Shown here piece after piece: positions 1 to 10,936 of a stretch of 41,278 nt of DNA. The stretch covers positions 1 to 41,278 of the forward strand of contig QGUZ01000010.1 of assembly GCA_003242605.1 (NCBI GenBank). The letters run 5' to 3'. The DNA is from Actinomycetota bacterium (GTDB lineage: Bacteria; Actinomycetota; Actinomycetes; Streptosporangiales; Streptosporangiaceae). Under the pieces are notes generated by a model that did not search any database, was not told the DNA's origin, and was given only the letters and a program-made list of their open reading frames with translations. Numbering within the stretch: position 1 is the first letter of the stretch; each line of letters starts with the position of its first letter. A program made the translations under genes and the position numbers.

Positions 1-76
1 GAACCCGGTAGTTAAGCCTTCCTGCGCCGATGGTACTGCACCTTGGCGGGTGTGGGAGAGTAGGTCGCTGCCGGAC
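1..76 (+). rRNA. rrf: 5S ribosomal RNA, 3' part
   Basis: The first 76 bases match the 3' two thirds of an actinobacterial 5S rRNA: the conserved segment GAACCCGGTAGTTAAGCC at the window edge, then the helix-IV/V part with GGTACTGC, and the closing GGGAGAGTAGGTCGCTGCC. The 5' part lies outside the window. The window therefore begins at the end of an rRNA operon read on the + strand. The exact 3' end (74-77) is estimated from the family. Confidence 0.93.
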
Positions 77-152
77 GGCTTTTTGTGGGGGCCCCTGGTC
101 TTTGTGGCTGGGGGCCTTCGCATTTTTGCCGTCTTGGCGACTGTGTCGCCGT

Positions 153-181
153 GGCCCTGGGACCTACCCAGGGCCTTTTTT
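153..181 (+). terminator. Intrinsic terminator of the rRNA operon
   Basis: A perfect 9-bp stem (GGCCCTGGG at 153-161, CCCAGGGCC at 167-175) with the 5-nt loop ACCTA is followed directly by six T. It lies about 75 nt after the 5S rRNA, where rrn terminators occur. A weaker GC stem (90-95 with 111-116) lies before it and may act as a first terminator. Confidence 0.9.
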
Positions 182-2412
182 ATACGCTGAGCGCGGTCGT
201 GGGCGATCGCATGAGACGGTACCGTCAAGGCACAGGTGCTTGTGCCTCTGTCACCACGGCTGCGTATGGCAGGTTCGATATCGCCTCGGCCATGCGGAGC
301 GAGCCCGGGTCACTTCGCATGGGTGGGGATGGCGACTCCGCGGCAGGCAGTCGGCTGTCGAGGCAAGGGATTCCGCCAACAGAGAATTCGGGCCGGTGTG
401 GGAGCGCTCGGATGGGCGGCCGCTCGCCCATGCACTGACCGGGTTCGGAGGGACGGTGCTGCGGCGGGCACCGCGGGTCTCGGCTTCGGCCGTGGTGGAT
501 AGGAACAGAGACAACCTCCAGGTGTAGCGGCGAGACATTCGCGGTACCCGAACGGGTTCCGGCCGAGGCATCGCATGAGTGTGGTTTCCCTAGAGTCGGC
601 CATCCTCGGCCTCGATTCGCAGGCAAGGTGAGCAAAGGTGATCGGCGTTGGCGTCGGAGGACGAGCGGCCGGTCACTTCATTAACCTTGCCGGCTCAGTG
701 AGCGCGAGCTCGACCTTGTGCCGCTGGTCTCGGCCGCGAACACTACGTCGGCGCCGACCGTTCAAGATTGACCACGTGGACGGGCCGGGTGTCCGCGGGA
801 GGTGTCCGGATGCTCGGCCGGGAACTCTCGGGGGAGAGAGACCGCTGGTGAGGCTCACCACCAGGGGGGCTCCGCCGGGAGGATCGCAGATCTGCGCCGG
901 CGTGGCAGGCTACAGCCGGTGTGTCGGCAGTCCCAGACGCTGTCGGCCCGTAGTGGGGGAGCGCCGGTCCAATGACCTGGTGCTAGATGATCTGTGGAGC
1001 ATGTGGAGGGCATCGAGGAGCGGCACGGTCGGTGGTCGCACGACCGCGATAGCCCGCGCTGGAAGGTCCTGCGTGAGGCCGATGGCGCGGGAGCGGATGA
1101 CGGGTCGTCGACGCTCGACTCCGATCTGTGCGAATGCCGGTGGGCTCAGAGCATCAATCGCGGGCATCGAACCTGCTGCCTGCCGATCCTGCTCAGGGCC
1201 GAGCAGGTGAGAACCGCCCGCTGTTGCGTCTTGTGGAGCGGCTTGCGCTGCGGTTGCCACATCGCTGAACTCTGCTTTCCTATCGTCGTGGGTTGCGCCG
1301 ACTAGTCGAGGACGGTGCCCGGGGTTGCCGGTGATACCCGGGAGGCGTGGGACGGGTTTCCGAGGCGTGGTCGTGAGCCGAGCGTGTGGGTTCAGGTCGG
1401 CGGGCGATTTCGCCGGAGGGTGGCCTCGGCAGTGCCCGCCTGGAACGTGGGAGACCAACAAGGCGGGCTTGCGGTTTTGGAGGGTTTCCGAGCACGCCTT
1501 GGAATAGCGCGTTGCAGAGGAGGGCGGCCTCCGCTCGGCAGCCGCCGTGACCGATCCGCCCGGCGACGGCTGGGTGCCGGCGTCGGGGGCGGGAGAGTGG
1601 CGGTTGCGGGCCGCCAGACCTGCGTAACGGGCCACTGGTTGCGGTGCGGGAGGGGCACATCGGCCGCACATCGGCCGGGATCGGTGCGACGGGCGCGTAT
1701 GTGGCGAGTGGGTCTGGCGGAGCGCGAGAACCTGAAGGACGATTGGATCGTTCTTCTGTTGTGACCGTCGTCGTTCGAGAGTGCATAGGCAGGAGGGCGG
1801 CCGGTCGATGACAGAGGTTGTGGTGGCCACCGGTGGGTGGGAGAAGCGAGTCCGAGCGGCCACGGGCGTCCACTTCCACCCTTTCTTCGACAGTGTGGGG
1901 ACATCCCCGAACCTTTGCCCGGTCCTCGAACGTCCAAGCAGACGAGACGGGTGGGACCGGTGAGGAAGGAGTGCCCGATGGGACAGGTGGCCGAAATGTC
2001 GTATTCGGCCGGTACTGTGGCCGACGGCGCTCGCCCGGATGCCCGGGAACGGCGACCGGTCACCGGACCAGGCGGGGGCCCGGCGAATGCCCGAGGGTTT
2101 CTCGGGTATAGCGGAATAACGGCGTTGAACGGATATTTGCCTTGCATGTGACGAGGTTTGAGGTACGCGGATATATATCGCTTGCAACTGAGCACAGGAT
2201 GACGGAACCTAGGGGAGGAGGCGATCGATAAGAACAATCATGGAGATCTGCTTGAGTGTCGTTTGACCTAGTCAAGGGCGCGATTTCGGGACGATAACAA
2301 AGCGTCGTTTTCCGCTCTGGCGTGTCGCGTGGCCGGAGCCGAATCGTCGGATAACGTCCTTTGTTGGTGGGACAAGGTGAATGCGGCCGGTTCTCGTGGA
2401 AAGGACGAGTCA
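182..2412. other. 2.2-kb stretch without a supported gene
   Basis: Open frames exist on both strands, the longest on the minus strand at 910-2187. None shows codon bias, a recognisable domain or a good ribosome binding site, and the predicted peptides are Arg/Pro/Ser-rich in the way of random GC-rich frames. The base composition is visibly less GC-rich than the neighbouring genes, with AT-rich patches such as 2168-2180. Near the 3' end, TTGAC-CTA-GTCAA (2263-2275) is a short inverted repeat within the possible promoter region of sepF. Decayed genes cannot be excluded by eye. Confidence 0.55.
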
Positions 2413-2805
2413 ATGGGGGCAGTACGTAAGGTGGCCAACTACCTTGGCCTGGGCGTGGTCGAACCGTACAGTGACGATGAATACGACGACGTCGAGTACG
2501 AGGACGACTGGATGCCCGCTTCGGAACGGGCGGCCCGACGGTGGCAGCAGGTGCAGGAGGAGAGCGAGCCTGCACGCATTGTGATGGTCCGGCCGCGGAA
2601 GTATGACGACGCGCTCACGGTAGGTCAGCATTTCCGGGAGGGCTGCGCCGTCGTGATGGACGTGGCGGGCATGGCGACCGCCGAGGCCACGCGCATGGTG
2701 GATTTCGCGGCAGGGCTCGCATACGGCTGCGACGGCCGCATTGAGCGCATAGCGGACAAGATCTTCCTGCTGGCGCCCGCGGAGATCGAGGTCTCCGTCA
2801 TCTGA
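2413..2805 (+). CDS. sepF: SepF-family cell division protein (SepF-like paralogue)
   Basis: SepF is a cytoplasmic protein that links FtsZ to the membrane during septation. The 130-residue product has the family layout: an N-terminal amphipathic membrane helix (MGAVRKVANYLGLG), an acidic linker rich in D, E and Y (about residues 20-35), then the SepF fold with MVDFAAGLAYGCDGRIERI and FLLAPAEIEVSV near the end. An upstream in-frame ATG at 2329 exists, but ATG 2413 is preceded by GGAAAGGACG and gives the family's usual N-terminus. The gene stands alone; no ftsZ, ylmD/E or divIVA is nearby, so it may be one of the extra SepF-like proteins (SflA/SflB type) of sporulating actinomycetes rather than the main SepF. 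That assignment is inference. Confidence 0.88.
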   Translation: MGAVRKVANYLGLGVVEPYSDDEYDDVEYEDDWMPASERAARRWQQVQEESEPARIVMVRPRKYDDALTVGQHFREGCAVVMDVAGMATAEATRMVDFAAGLAYGCDGRIERIADKIFLLAPAEIEVSVI

Positions 2806-3843
2806 CGCGAACGCTGCGTCATGCTCGGATCGCTCGGCAGGACGGTTGCGCGGTGGGAATATTCCCCGCCCACCGCGGAATGCCGTACGCCGCGGCGATC
2901 GTGGAGCGCCGGTATTCGCCTTGCCCGTCGCCGCCGTCGTCCGCGGAAAAGCCCCCTTCGTGGACGGCCTTTTCGCCCTGCCGGCGCGGGTGGGCATTCC
3001 TCAGGCCGTACGTGTCCCCATCCCTCACAGCGCGCCCGTTTCCCCGAACGGCGCCTCGCCCGCCGCACCCGGACCGGGCATCAGAGAACGCCGCCACGCG
3101 CCTGTGGGCGCGTTTCCGGGCGCTTTCCTCCCCGGCCCGGGGTTCGGATCTCCATGTGACGTCTCGGCCGTCGTAGCGCCCGTCGGCCGGGCGTCGCCGC
3201 CTCCGGCGATGCGGCCGGCCCCGCCTCCGCGCCCGTAGTGCCCAACAGCCCGCACGCCGGGCGCGATGCTTTTTCCGGCGGCTCTCCGCCTCTCCAGCTG
3301 CGTGTGCCTCGGCGCTCGCCGGGTCGGATGCCGACCATGCCCGGCCGCCGCACCCGTCCCATACCGTCACGAGCGCCGTAACCCGCGCCGGCCCGCGCCC
3401 AGCGCCCGCCCGCGGGGCATGTCACCGATCGCCGCAACGCCCAGGGACGCGGTGGCGGGCGTCGCCGAGGCCGCGCCCGTCACGGCGCCTCATGCCCCTG
3501 GGTCAGGGGCATGAGGCGCCCGATGGCAGGCCCACGTCCTGGGGCGGCGCGATGGCCCGTCCCGGCCCGTTTGGAGCGTTCCCCGCCCGGAGGCCCGGCG
3601 GATGAGATCCAGGTGCAGGGGAGGCGTTGCGCGGCTCGGCAAGAAGCGGGGCCACGGGGTCACGCGGGCGGGGCCGCGATCCGTCGCGCGGCATCGCCCG
3701 GCAGGTCGAGCGCCGCCTCGGCCGCGTCGTCAAGGTCGGGCGAGGCCGTACCGCCGCCCGACGAGCGACGGAACGAGGGCACGCGAGACGGGCCACACGG
3801 CCCGGCGTCAACGGCCCCGGCCCGTCCGGTGCCGGATGGAAGG
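2806..3843. other. 1-kb intergenic region between convergent genes
   Basis: No frame here has a domain, plausible codon use or ribosome binding site. The region is very GC-rich and low in complexity, full of CCG and CGC runs. Its one clear structure is the long hairpin at 3484-3520, annotated separately. It separates the convergent sepF (+) and the minus-strand gene ending at 3844. Confidence 0.55.
3484..3520. terminator. Perfect 17-bp inverted repeat, probable bidirectional terminator
   Basis: GGCGCCTCATGCCCCTG (3484-3500) and its exact reverse complement (3504-3520) enclose the 3-nt loop GGT. No T-tract follows on either side. It sits between convergent genes, so a bidirectional transcription stop or mRNA 3'-end stabiliser is likely. 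A protein-binding palindrome is the alternative. Confidence 0.55.
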
Positions 3844-5187
3844 TCAGGCCGCGCGGGGGCCGCGGCGCAGCAGCCGGCAGAGTTCGGCGAAGTCGCGTTC
3901 GGCGGCCTCGGCGCGCTTGGTCGACTCCCGGGCGTACTCGTGCAGGGCGTACACGGCCCGATCTGCGAGCTCGCGCAGCTCGCTGAGCTGCTTGCCGACC
4001 AGGGCGGACTCGGCCTCCTCGCGCCGGCGGCGCCGGTACAGCAACAGGCCCGCCCCGGCGCCGGCGGCCACGGCGAGCAGGGCGAGCCACAGGGTGAGCG
4101 CGAACGACAGGCCGAACAGGACCACGGCCACCCCGATCAGCGCCTGGGGCAGCCAGGCCGGGTACGGCTCGGGCGGCATCGCGCGCTCCCGGATCTGGCG
4201 CTCGGCCTCCAGGATCGAGTCCGGGTCGGGGCCGTCCGGCCGCAGGGTGATCCGATGCCCCATGATCGGCACGGTGACCTCGGCCGGGGGCATCGCGCGG
4301 GTGGCGGCGGTGAGCTCCTCCGCGGCCTGCCGGATCACCGGGGCCGCGACGTGCAGCGCGAGCGCGGCGAGCCGCGGGTCGGAGTTCGGCTGCAGATCCT
4401 CCAGCAGGTGGTCGTTGAGCGAGCTCAGCGGGCCGGTGTGCGCGCTCGGGTTGATGAGGGAGCGCAGCACCTCGAGCGGCTCGGTCTCCGGCCACATGCC
4501 CGAACCCCGCCAGCCGGTGGGCGGGTGAGCCGGCGGGTCGCTCGGCTTGCGCGGCGAGGTGATCTCGGTGCACCGGGCGCGCAGCCGGGCCAGCCGGTCC
4601 GCGGCGTACGCCGGCCGCTGCAGCGCCGGCAGCTCCGCGAGCTCGGGAAAGTCGAGCAGCGACGGCGGGATCACGACCTTCGGCTCGCCCGGCAGCAGCG
4701 CCTTCAGCCAGCGCTCCGGCGGGCAGTCGTGCGGGTTCGCCACCGCGTCGAGCCGGCGCAGCACGAAGATCTTCCCGGCCGGGCCGTACGCGCCCCGGGC
4801 CGCCGCCACCCAGACGGCGCGCTGGCCCGGCAGCACCGGGCGGTCCGCGGACAGGTCGCCGAACGCCGTGGCGAGCCAGGACGCGTGGACCCGGTCACCC
4901 TGTCCGGCGAGGGCGAGCGCGAGGCACAGGAACAGCGCCGTCTTGCCCTCGTCGTGCCGGGCGGCCCGGGTGAGCGCGTCGAGCGCGTCCTCACCCTCGA
5001 TGATCTGGATCAGGGCGTCGATGGCGGGCGCCAGCCAGTAGCCCGGCACGTCGGTGACACCGGGCTGCGGCTTCGGCGCGGTGCCATCGGCGACCAGGTG
5101 GACGAGGAGCTCCTCCGCGTAGCGGTGAAGCTCCGTGGCGTCGATGAGCCCTGATAGGTCGGGGCCGGCGGTCAGGTCCATGCTCAC
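3844..5187 (-). CDS. Membrane protein of unknown function
   Basis: I do not recognise the family. The 447-residue product begins VSMDLTAGPDLSGLID from a GTG with GGGGAG about nine bases upstream. The first ~300 residues look like a soluble, largely helical domain with an HxxGKTALFLCLALALAG-like stretch (about 80-97) and no signal peptide. Two adjacent hydrophobic segments (about 347-365 and 367-385) are followed by a basic patch RRRRR and a charged, probably coiled-coil tail to the C-terminus. This suggests a bulk cytoplasmic part anchored by a hairpin near the C-terminus. It lies downstream of argS on the same strand with about 157 bases between them. Codon use is typical of the window, so it is a real gene. 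Confidence 0.8.
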   Translation of the reverse strand: MSMDLTAGPDLSGLIDATELHRYAEELLVHLVADGTAPKPQPGVTDVPGYWLAPAIDALIQIIEGEDALDALTRAARHDEGKTALFLCLALALAGQGDRVHASWLATAFGDLSADRPVLPGQRAVWVAAARGAYGPAGKIFVLRRLDAVANPHDCPPERWLKALLPGEPKVVIPPSLLDFPELAELPALQRPAYAADRLARLRARCTEITSPRKPSDPPAHPPTGWRGSGMWPETEPLEVLRSLINPSAHTGPLSSLNDHLLEDLQPNSDPRLAALALHVAAPVIRQAAEELTAATRAMPPAEVTVPIMGHRITLRPDGPDPDSILEAERQIRERAMPPEPYPAWLPQALIGVAVVLFGLSFALTLWLALLAVAAGAGAGLLLYRRRRREEAESALVGKQLSELRELADRAVYALHEYARESTKRAEAAERDFAELCRLLRRGPRAA

Positions 5188-5344
5188 GCTGAAGCTCCCC
5201 GAGGAGTGACGGAAGGCCCGCGTGGACCGGGATCGGCGGACGCTCCCTTTGACCGCGCTAAGCCTAAGCCTTTGTCAGCGGAAATTCTCGTAAGCCACGC
5301 CGTTCGGGCCCCGTTCCTTTTGCCACGGACCTCCCAAACGTCCA

Positions 5345-7072
<1,728 letters not shown>

Positions 7073-7252
7073 GAACTCTCCTTGGCGGCCGTGGAGGCGC
7101 GACGTGCCGTGATCGCCGCGTGCCTCGATCACGTTCTTCCAGCCTATCGATGAATCAAGGCCCAATCCCCATTATCGGTCCCGGCCGGGACCGGCCGCAC
7201 CGAAGCCGCGGAGCCCGCGGCCGCCCGCCCGCCGACCTGCGTAACCGCAACG

Positions 7253-8272
7253 TCACCACAGCCGGTGGTGCGGGCGGTGCGCGGCGAGCCGCTCGCCGAC
7301 GCGGGCGACCACGCCCCGGGCGGCGAGCGAGGCGGCGAACGCGCAGGCCGAGGCGATCGCGCGGGCCTTCGACGCGCCGTGCGCGATCACCACGGTGCCG
7401 TTGAGGCCGAGCAGCACGGCCCCGCCGTACTGCTCCGGGTCGAGCCGGCGGGCCAGGCGGCGCAGCGCCCCGCGCTGCAGCAGCGCGCCGAGCCGGGCCG
7501 GGCGGCTGGCGTTGATCGCCTCGCGCAGCTCGGCGAGCGTGTAGCGCACGCTGCCCTCCATCGTCTTCAGCGCCACGTTCCCGGTGAACCCGTCGGTGAC
7601 GATCACGTGCACCTTGCCGGTGAGCAGGTCGTGCCCCTCGACGTTGCCGGCGAAGTCGAGGCCGGGGGTGGTGGCGAGCAGCTCATGGGCGCGCCGGGTC
7701 ACCTTGTTCCCCTTCTCGGTCTCGCTGCCGATGGTGAGCAGGCCGACCCGCGGGTGCGGGATGCCGAGCGCGGTCTCCGCGTACGCCGCGCCGAGCTGGG
7801 CGAACTGCACGAGCATCTCGGGCTTGACGTCGGCGGTGGCGCCCGCGTCGAGCAGCACCGTCGGCTCCGGCAGCGTGGGCAGGGTGACCGCGATCGCCGG
7901 GCGCAGCACGCCCGGCTGGCCGCGCAGCCGCAGCCGCCCGGTGGCGACCACGGCCGCGGTGGACCCGGCCGAGACCACGGCCGCCGCGTCGCCGCGCCGT
8001 ACCAGGTGGCAGGCGACCGCCACGCTGGACCGGGGGCGGCGCAGCGTGGCGAGCGCGCCCTCGTCCATGCCCACGGTCTCCTCGGCGCGCACGATCGGGA
8101 TCTCGTCGGCGGCGCCGTGGGCCTGGAGTGCCTCGTAGATGGGCCGGGGCTGGCCGACGAGCACGACGCGCACGCCGAGCTCCCGGGTGGCGTGCACGGC
8201 TCCCGCGACCAGCTCGTGTGGGGCGTGATCCCCGCCCATCGCGTCGAGCGCTACGGGCGGGGTGTCAGGCAA
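7253..8272 (-). CDS. plsX: Phosphate acyltransferase PlsX
   Basis: PlsX converts acyl-ACP and phosphate to acyl-phosphate, the acyl donor for the first acylation of glycerol-3-phosphate. The 339-residue protein has the family N-terminus VALDAMGGDHAP, the segment RRGDAAAVVSAGSTAAVVA, the GSETEKGNKV motif and VTDGFTGNVALKTMEG, covering the whole PlsX fold. Translation appears to start at TTG 8272, with GAGGTGA six bases upstream; no in-frame ATG or GTG gives the conserved N-terminus. It is not next to rpmF, rnc or fab genes, its usual partners. A perfect 20-bp palindrome (8316-8335) lies about 45 bases upstream of the start and may control it. Confidence 0.95.
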   Translation of the reverse strand: MPDTPPVALDAMGGDHAPHELVAGAVHATRELGVRVVLVGQPRPIYEALQAHGAADEIPIVRAEETVGMDEGALATLRRPRSSVAVACHLVRRGDAAAVVSAGSTAAVVATGRLRLRGQPGVLRPAIAVTLPTLPEPTVLLDAGATADVKPEMLVQFAQLGAAYAETALGIPHPRVGLLTIGSETEKGNKVTRRAHELLATTPGLDFAGNVEGHDLLTGKVHVIVTDGFTGNVALKTMEGSVRYTLAELREAINASRPARLGALLQRGALRRLARRLDPEQYGGAVLLGLNGTVVIAHGASKARAIASACAFAASLAARGVVARVGERLAAHRPHHRLW

Positions 8273-8717
8273 TCGGTCACCTCGGTGGCCACGGCAAGCT
8301 CCTTCCGCGGGCGCGGGTGTCCGGATCCGGACACCTCCGCGGCCCGCCGTCCACGCATGGTAAGCGGCGGGGATGCGCCGCGTGCTCCTAGGTGGGGGCG
8401 TGGGAGTGTCGCGCCGTGGGCGGCGAATCGGGCGTAGTGGACGTCCGGTGATCGAGGGGCGGTCTCCCTCGGACGGGGACGAGCGCGGCGAAGGGTGCTA
8501 TACAGAAAGCGGACGGTAAGGGTTCGAGAGCGGCAAAGGGGGGTGATGTGCGGCAGGTGACGGACGTTCGGGCAGCGCGCCGTATCGTCGTGCGTGCCGC
8601 CGGATGTGACACCCGGACGGTCGCGCGTACGGCGGGCCGGGGACGCCCTCGGCGTGGTCCGCGGCGTCGCGCCGCGGCGGAGCCGCCGCCATCCCCCGAG
8701 GCGCCGCCCCGGCGGGC
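8273..8717. other. Intergenic region upstream of plsX
   Basis: About 445 bases separate plsX from the DUF1707 gene, both on the minus strand. It contains the palindrome at 8316-8335 and a hairpin of perfect 8-bp arms with loop TCG (8659-8677) just past the DUF1707 stop, a possible terminator. I looked for rpmF, often found before plsX, and did not find it. Overlapping open frames show no domain. Confidence 0.5.
8316..8335. promoter_or_regulatory. 20-bp perfect palindrome upstream of plsX, candidate operator
   Basis: GGTGTCCGGATCCGGACACC is its own exact reverse complement. It lies about 45 bases upstream of the plsX TTG start, the distance expected for an operator or a site overlapping the transcription start. 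It has no T-tract, so a terminator is less likely. The regulator is unknown. Confidence 0.45.
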
Positions 8718-9356
8718 TCACCAGTAGGGGAAGCCCTCGCCCTTCGCGACGACGATCTTGCCGAACCTGGCGTTGCCGGTGATCCGGATCAGCAGGGCGT
8801 CCGGATCGGCCGCGCCGGCACCCGCGATGCTCCTCGCCGTGCCGCCACCCCACGGGCTGTCGTCGGACACGTGGCGTTTCGAGAAGAGTGCGCCGCCTTC
8901 GTCGATCACGCGGGCGTTCTCCGGGACGCGCACGATCACCTTGCCGAAGGTGGCGTTGAGGTCGAGGGTGATCTCGCGTCCCGGTAGCACCGCGTCGGTG
9001 AGGTCGACGATCAGCGCGCCGAAGAGCGACCGCAGCCGGGTATGGCGGGCCGGCACCCAGCGCCCCTTGCGCACGATCTTGCTGAACACGGCCGCCACCT
9101 CCTGCCGCTCCGCGCCGGCCGCGGACGTGGTGGCCGGGACGTCGGGCAGGTCCTCGACGAGCGGGAGCAGGTCGCCGAGGGTGACGGCGGCGTAGGCGGC
9201 CGCCAGCCGGTCGGCGTGCTCCACGCTGGTCAGCCGGCCGGTCGCGAGGGCTTCGCCCAGGATGGCGGCGACCCGGTCGCGGTCCGCGTCGGACGCGCGC
9301 TGCTTTGCCGGATCCGCGGGTCGTCGCGGCTCGAAGAAGGCGGGTTGAGCGGTCAC
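8718..9356 (-). CDS. DUF1707 protein with LiaF-like C-terminal domain
   Basis: The 212-residue product has an N-terminal DUF1707 domain (RASDADRDRVAAILGEALATGRLTSVEHADR, split here only for description: it runs about residues 21-65). This is followed by a beta-rich LiaF/DUF2154-like part with LFGALIVDLTDA and ATFGKVIVRVP (about 110-212). The family is common in actinobacteria and is thought to act at the cell envelope; no reaction is known. There is no transmembrane segment. The GTG start lies only nine bases after an in-frame TAG, and the GGAGG is almost adjacent to it, so spacing is short and leaderless translation is possible. It precedes plsX on the same strand but is 445 bases away, so a shared operon is doubtful. 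Confidence 0.85.
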   Translation of the reverse strand: MTAQPAFFEPRRPADPAKQRASDADRDRVAAILGEALATGRLTSVEHADRLAAAYAAVTLGDLLPLVEDLPDVPATTSAAGAERQEVAAVFSKIVRKGRWVPARHTRLRSLFGALIVDLTDAVLPGREITLDLNATFGKVIVRVPENARVIDEGGALFSKRHVSDDSPWGGGTARSIAGAGAADPDALLIRITGNARFGKIVVAKGEGFPYW

Positions 9357-9550
9357 CCCTCCAGGCTACGGGAAAACGCGATATGTCGCGATCTCCCGGA
9401 CAGATACCTGTGGGGGAACGTAAAGGCTTCTCGTCACCCCTTCGCCGGTGGGAACTCCAGGTCCTATGGTTACGTCGGGGTATATGAATGACATAGACGC
9501 GTGACAGCACCGGCAGGTTTACATACATCGCAAAAGAAAGGGATCTTCAG

Positions 9551-10936
9551 GTGACCTTGAAGGAAGGCATCCGCGGTTACCGGGCGTACACCGGCAAGCA
9601 CCTGGACGAGCTTCTGGTGCGTGCGGGCTTCGATGCCGAGCAGCGGCTGCGTGTCCGGGCCGTGGCCACGGTGCTGCCGTTCCGCACGAACGCGTACGTC
9701 GTCGACGAGCTCATCGACTGGTCCGACGTGCCGAACGACCCCATCTACCGGCTCGTCTTCCCGCAGGAGGACATGCTCCCCGAGGCGGACGTGTCCCGGA
9801 TCGCGGGGTTGCTGCGCGACGGCGCGCCCGCGGCCGAGGTGAAGGCGGCCGCCAACGAGGTGCGCATGCGGCTCAACCCGCACCCGGCGGGCCAGCTCGA
9901 GCTCAACGTGCCGCGGGTCGGCGACGAGCCGATCAACGGCCTGCAGCACAAGTACCCGGAGACCGTGCTCTTCTTCCCCAAACAGGGCCAGACCTGTCAC
10001 GCGTACTGCACGTACTGCTTCCGCTGGGCCCAGTTCGTCGGCGAGCCGGACCTGAAGATGGCCTCCGACGACGTCGCCCGGCTCGTCGCGTACCTGAAGG
10101 AGCACCCGCAGGTCACCAGCGTGCTGCTCACCGGCGGCGACCCGATGATCATGGGTGAGCCGGTGCTGCGCCGCTACATCGAGCCGCTGCTCGAGCTCGA
10201 GCAGATCGAGTCGATCCGCATCGGCACCAAGTCGCTCGCGTACTGGCCGGCCCGGTTCCTCACCGACCCGGACGCCGACGACACGCTGCGGCTGTTCGAG
10301 AAGGTCGTCGAGTCGGGCAAGACGCTCGCGTTCATGGCGCACTTCTCCCACCCGCGGGAGATGGAGCCGGAGAAGCTGCGCACCGCGGTGCGCCGCGTGC
10401 TCGGCACCGGCGCGGTGATCCGCACCCAGGCCCCGCTGATCCGGTCGATCAACGACGACCCCGGCGTCTGGGCCCGCATGTGGCGCATGCAGCAGCAGAT
10501 GGGCATGATCCCGTACTACATGTTCGTCGAGCGCGACACCGGGCCGCAGGACTACTTCGCGGTCCCGCTCGGCCGCGCCTGGGAGATCTTCCGCGACGCC
10601 TACGCGCAGGTGTCCGGGCTCTGCCGTACCGTGCGCGGCCCGTCCATGTCCGCCACCCCCGGCAAGGTGTGCGTGGACGGCGTGACCGAGGTCGCCGGCG
10701 AGCGCGTGTTCGTCCTCCACTTCATCCAGGCCCGCCGGCCCGAACTCGTCGGCCGGCCGTTCTTCGCCAAGTACGACCCGGACGCGGTCTGGCTCACCGA
10801 CCTGAAGCCCGCGTTCGCCGACCGCTTCCCCTTCGAGGCCGCGCCGACCGCGAACGGCGCAGCGTCCAACGGCGCGTCCAACGGCGCCGCCTCCCTGTCC
10901 GACCCCGCGCTGAACGGGGCCCGCCTCACCGTCTGA
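9551..10936 (+). CDS. KamA-family radical SAM protein (lysine 2,3-aminomutase-like)
   Basis: The 461-residue product belongs to the KamA family, iron-sulfur radical SAM enzymes that use PLP to migrate amino groups. The radical SAM cluster motif CHAYCTYCFRW (CX3CX2C, about residues 152-159) follows the KamA-typical KYPETVLFFP. The SAM-binding segment SVLLTGGDPMIM comes next. TPGKVCVDGV near residue 375 may supply the PLP lysine, but it is not the canonical glycine-rich motif, so the substrate may not be lysine. The tail holds a repeated N-G-A segment (about 435-450), probably disordered. GTG 9551 is preceded by AAAGGGA. It is monocistronic, divergent from the DUF1707 gene. The substrate is unknown to me. 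Confidence 0.85.
   Translation: MTLKEGIRGYRAYTGKHLDELLVRAGFDAEQRLRVRAVATVLPFRTNAYVVDELIDWSDVPNDPIYRLVFPQEDMLPEADVSRIAGLLRDGAPAAEVKAAANEVRMRLNPHPAGQLELNVPRVGDEPINGLQHKYPETVLFFPKQGQTCHAYCTYCFRWAQFVGEPDLKMASDDVARLVAYLKEHPQVTSVLLTGGDPMIMGEPVLRRYIEPLLELEQIESIRIGTKSLAYWPARFLTDPDADDTLRLFEKVVESGKTLAFMAHFSHPREMEPEKLRTAVRRVLGTGAVIRTQAPLIRSINDDPGVWARMWRMQQQMGMIPYYMFVERDTGPQDYFAVPLGRAWEIFRDAYAQVSGLCRTVRGPSMSATPGKVCVDGVTEVAGERVFVLHFIQARRPELVGRPFFAKYDPDAVWLTDLKPAFADRFPFEAAPTANGAASNGASNGAASLSDPALNGARLTV

Noticed and set aside
910..2187. Long minus-strand open frame (425 codons)
   Set aside because: No domain, no ribosome binding site and residue content of a random GC-rich frame. Long open frames arise easily at this GC content.
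2846..3238. Plus-strand frame of 130 codons after sepF
   Set aside because: Pro/Ala/Arg-rich, no ribosome binding site, no family similarity. It is likely noise.
8251..9528. 425-codon minus-strand frame across the plsX/DUF1707 gap
   Set aside because: It reads the DUF1707 gene in the wrong frame. The sequence in the gap itself has no gene signals.
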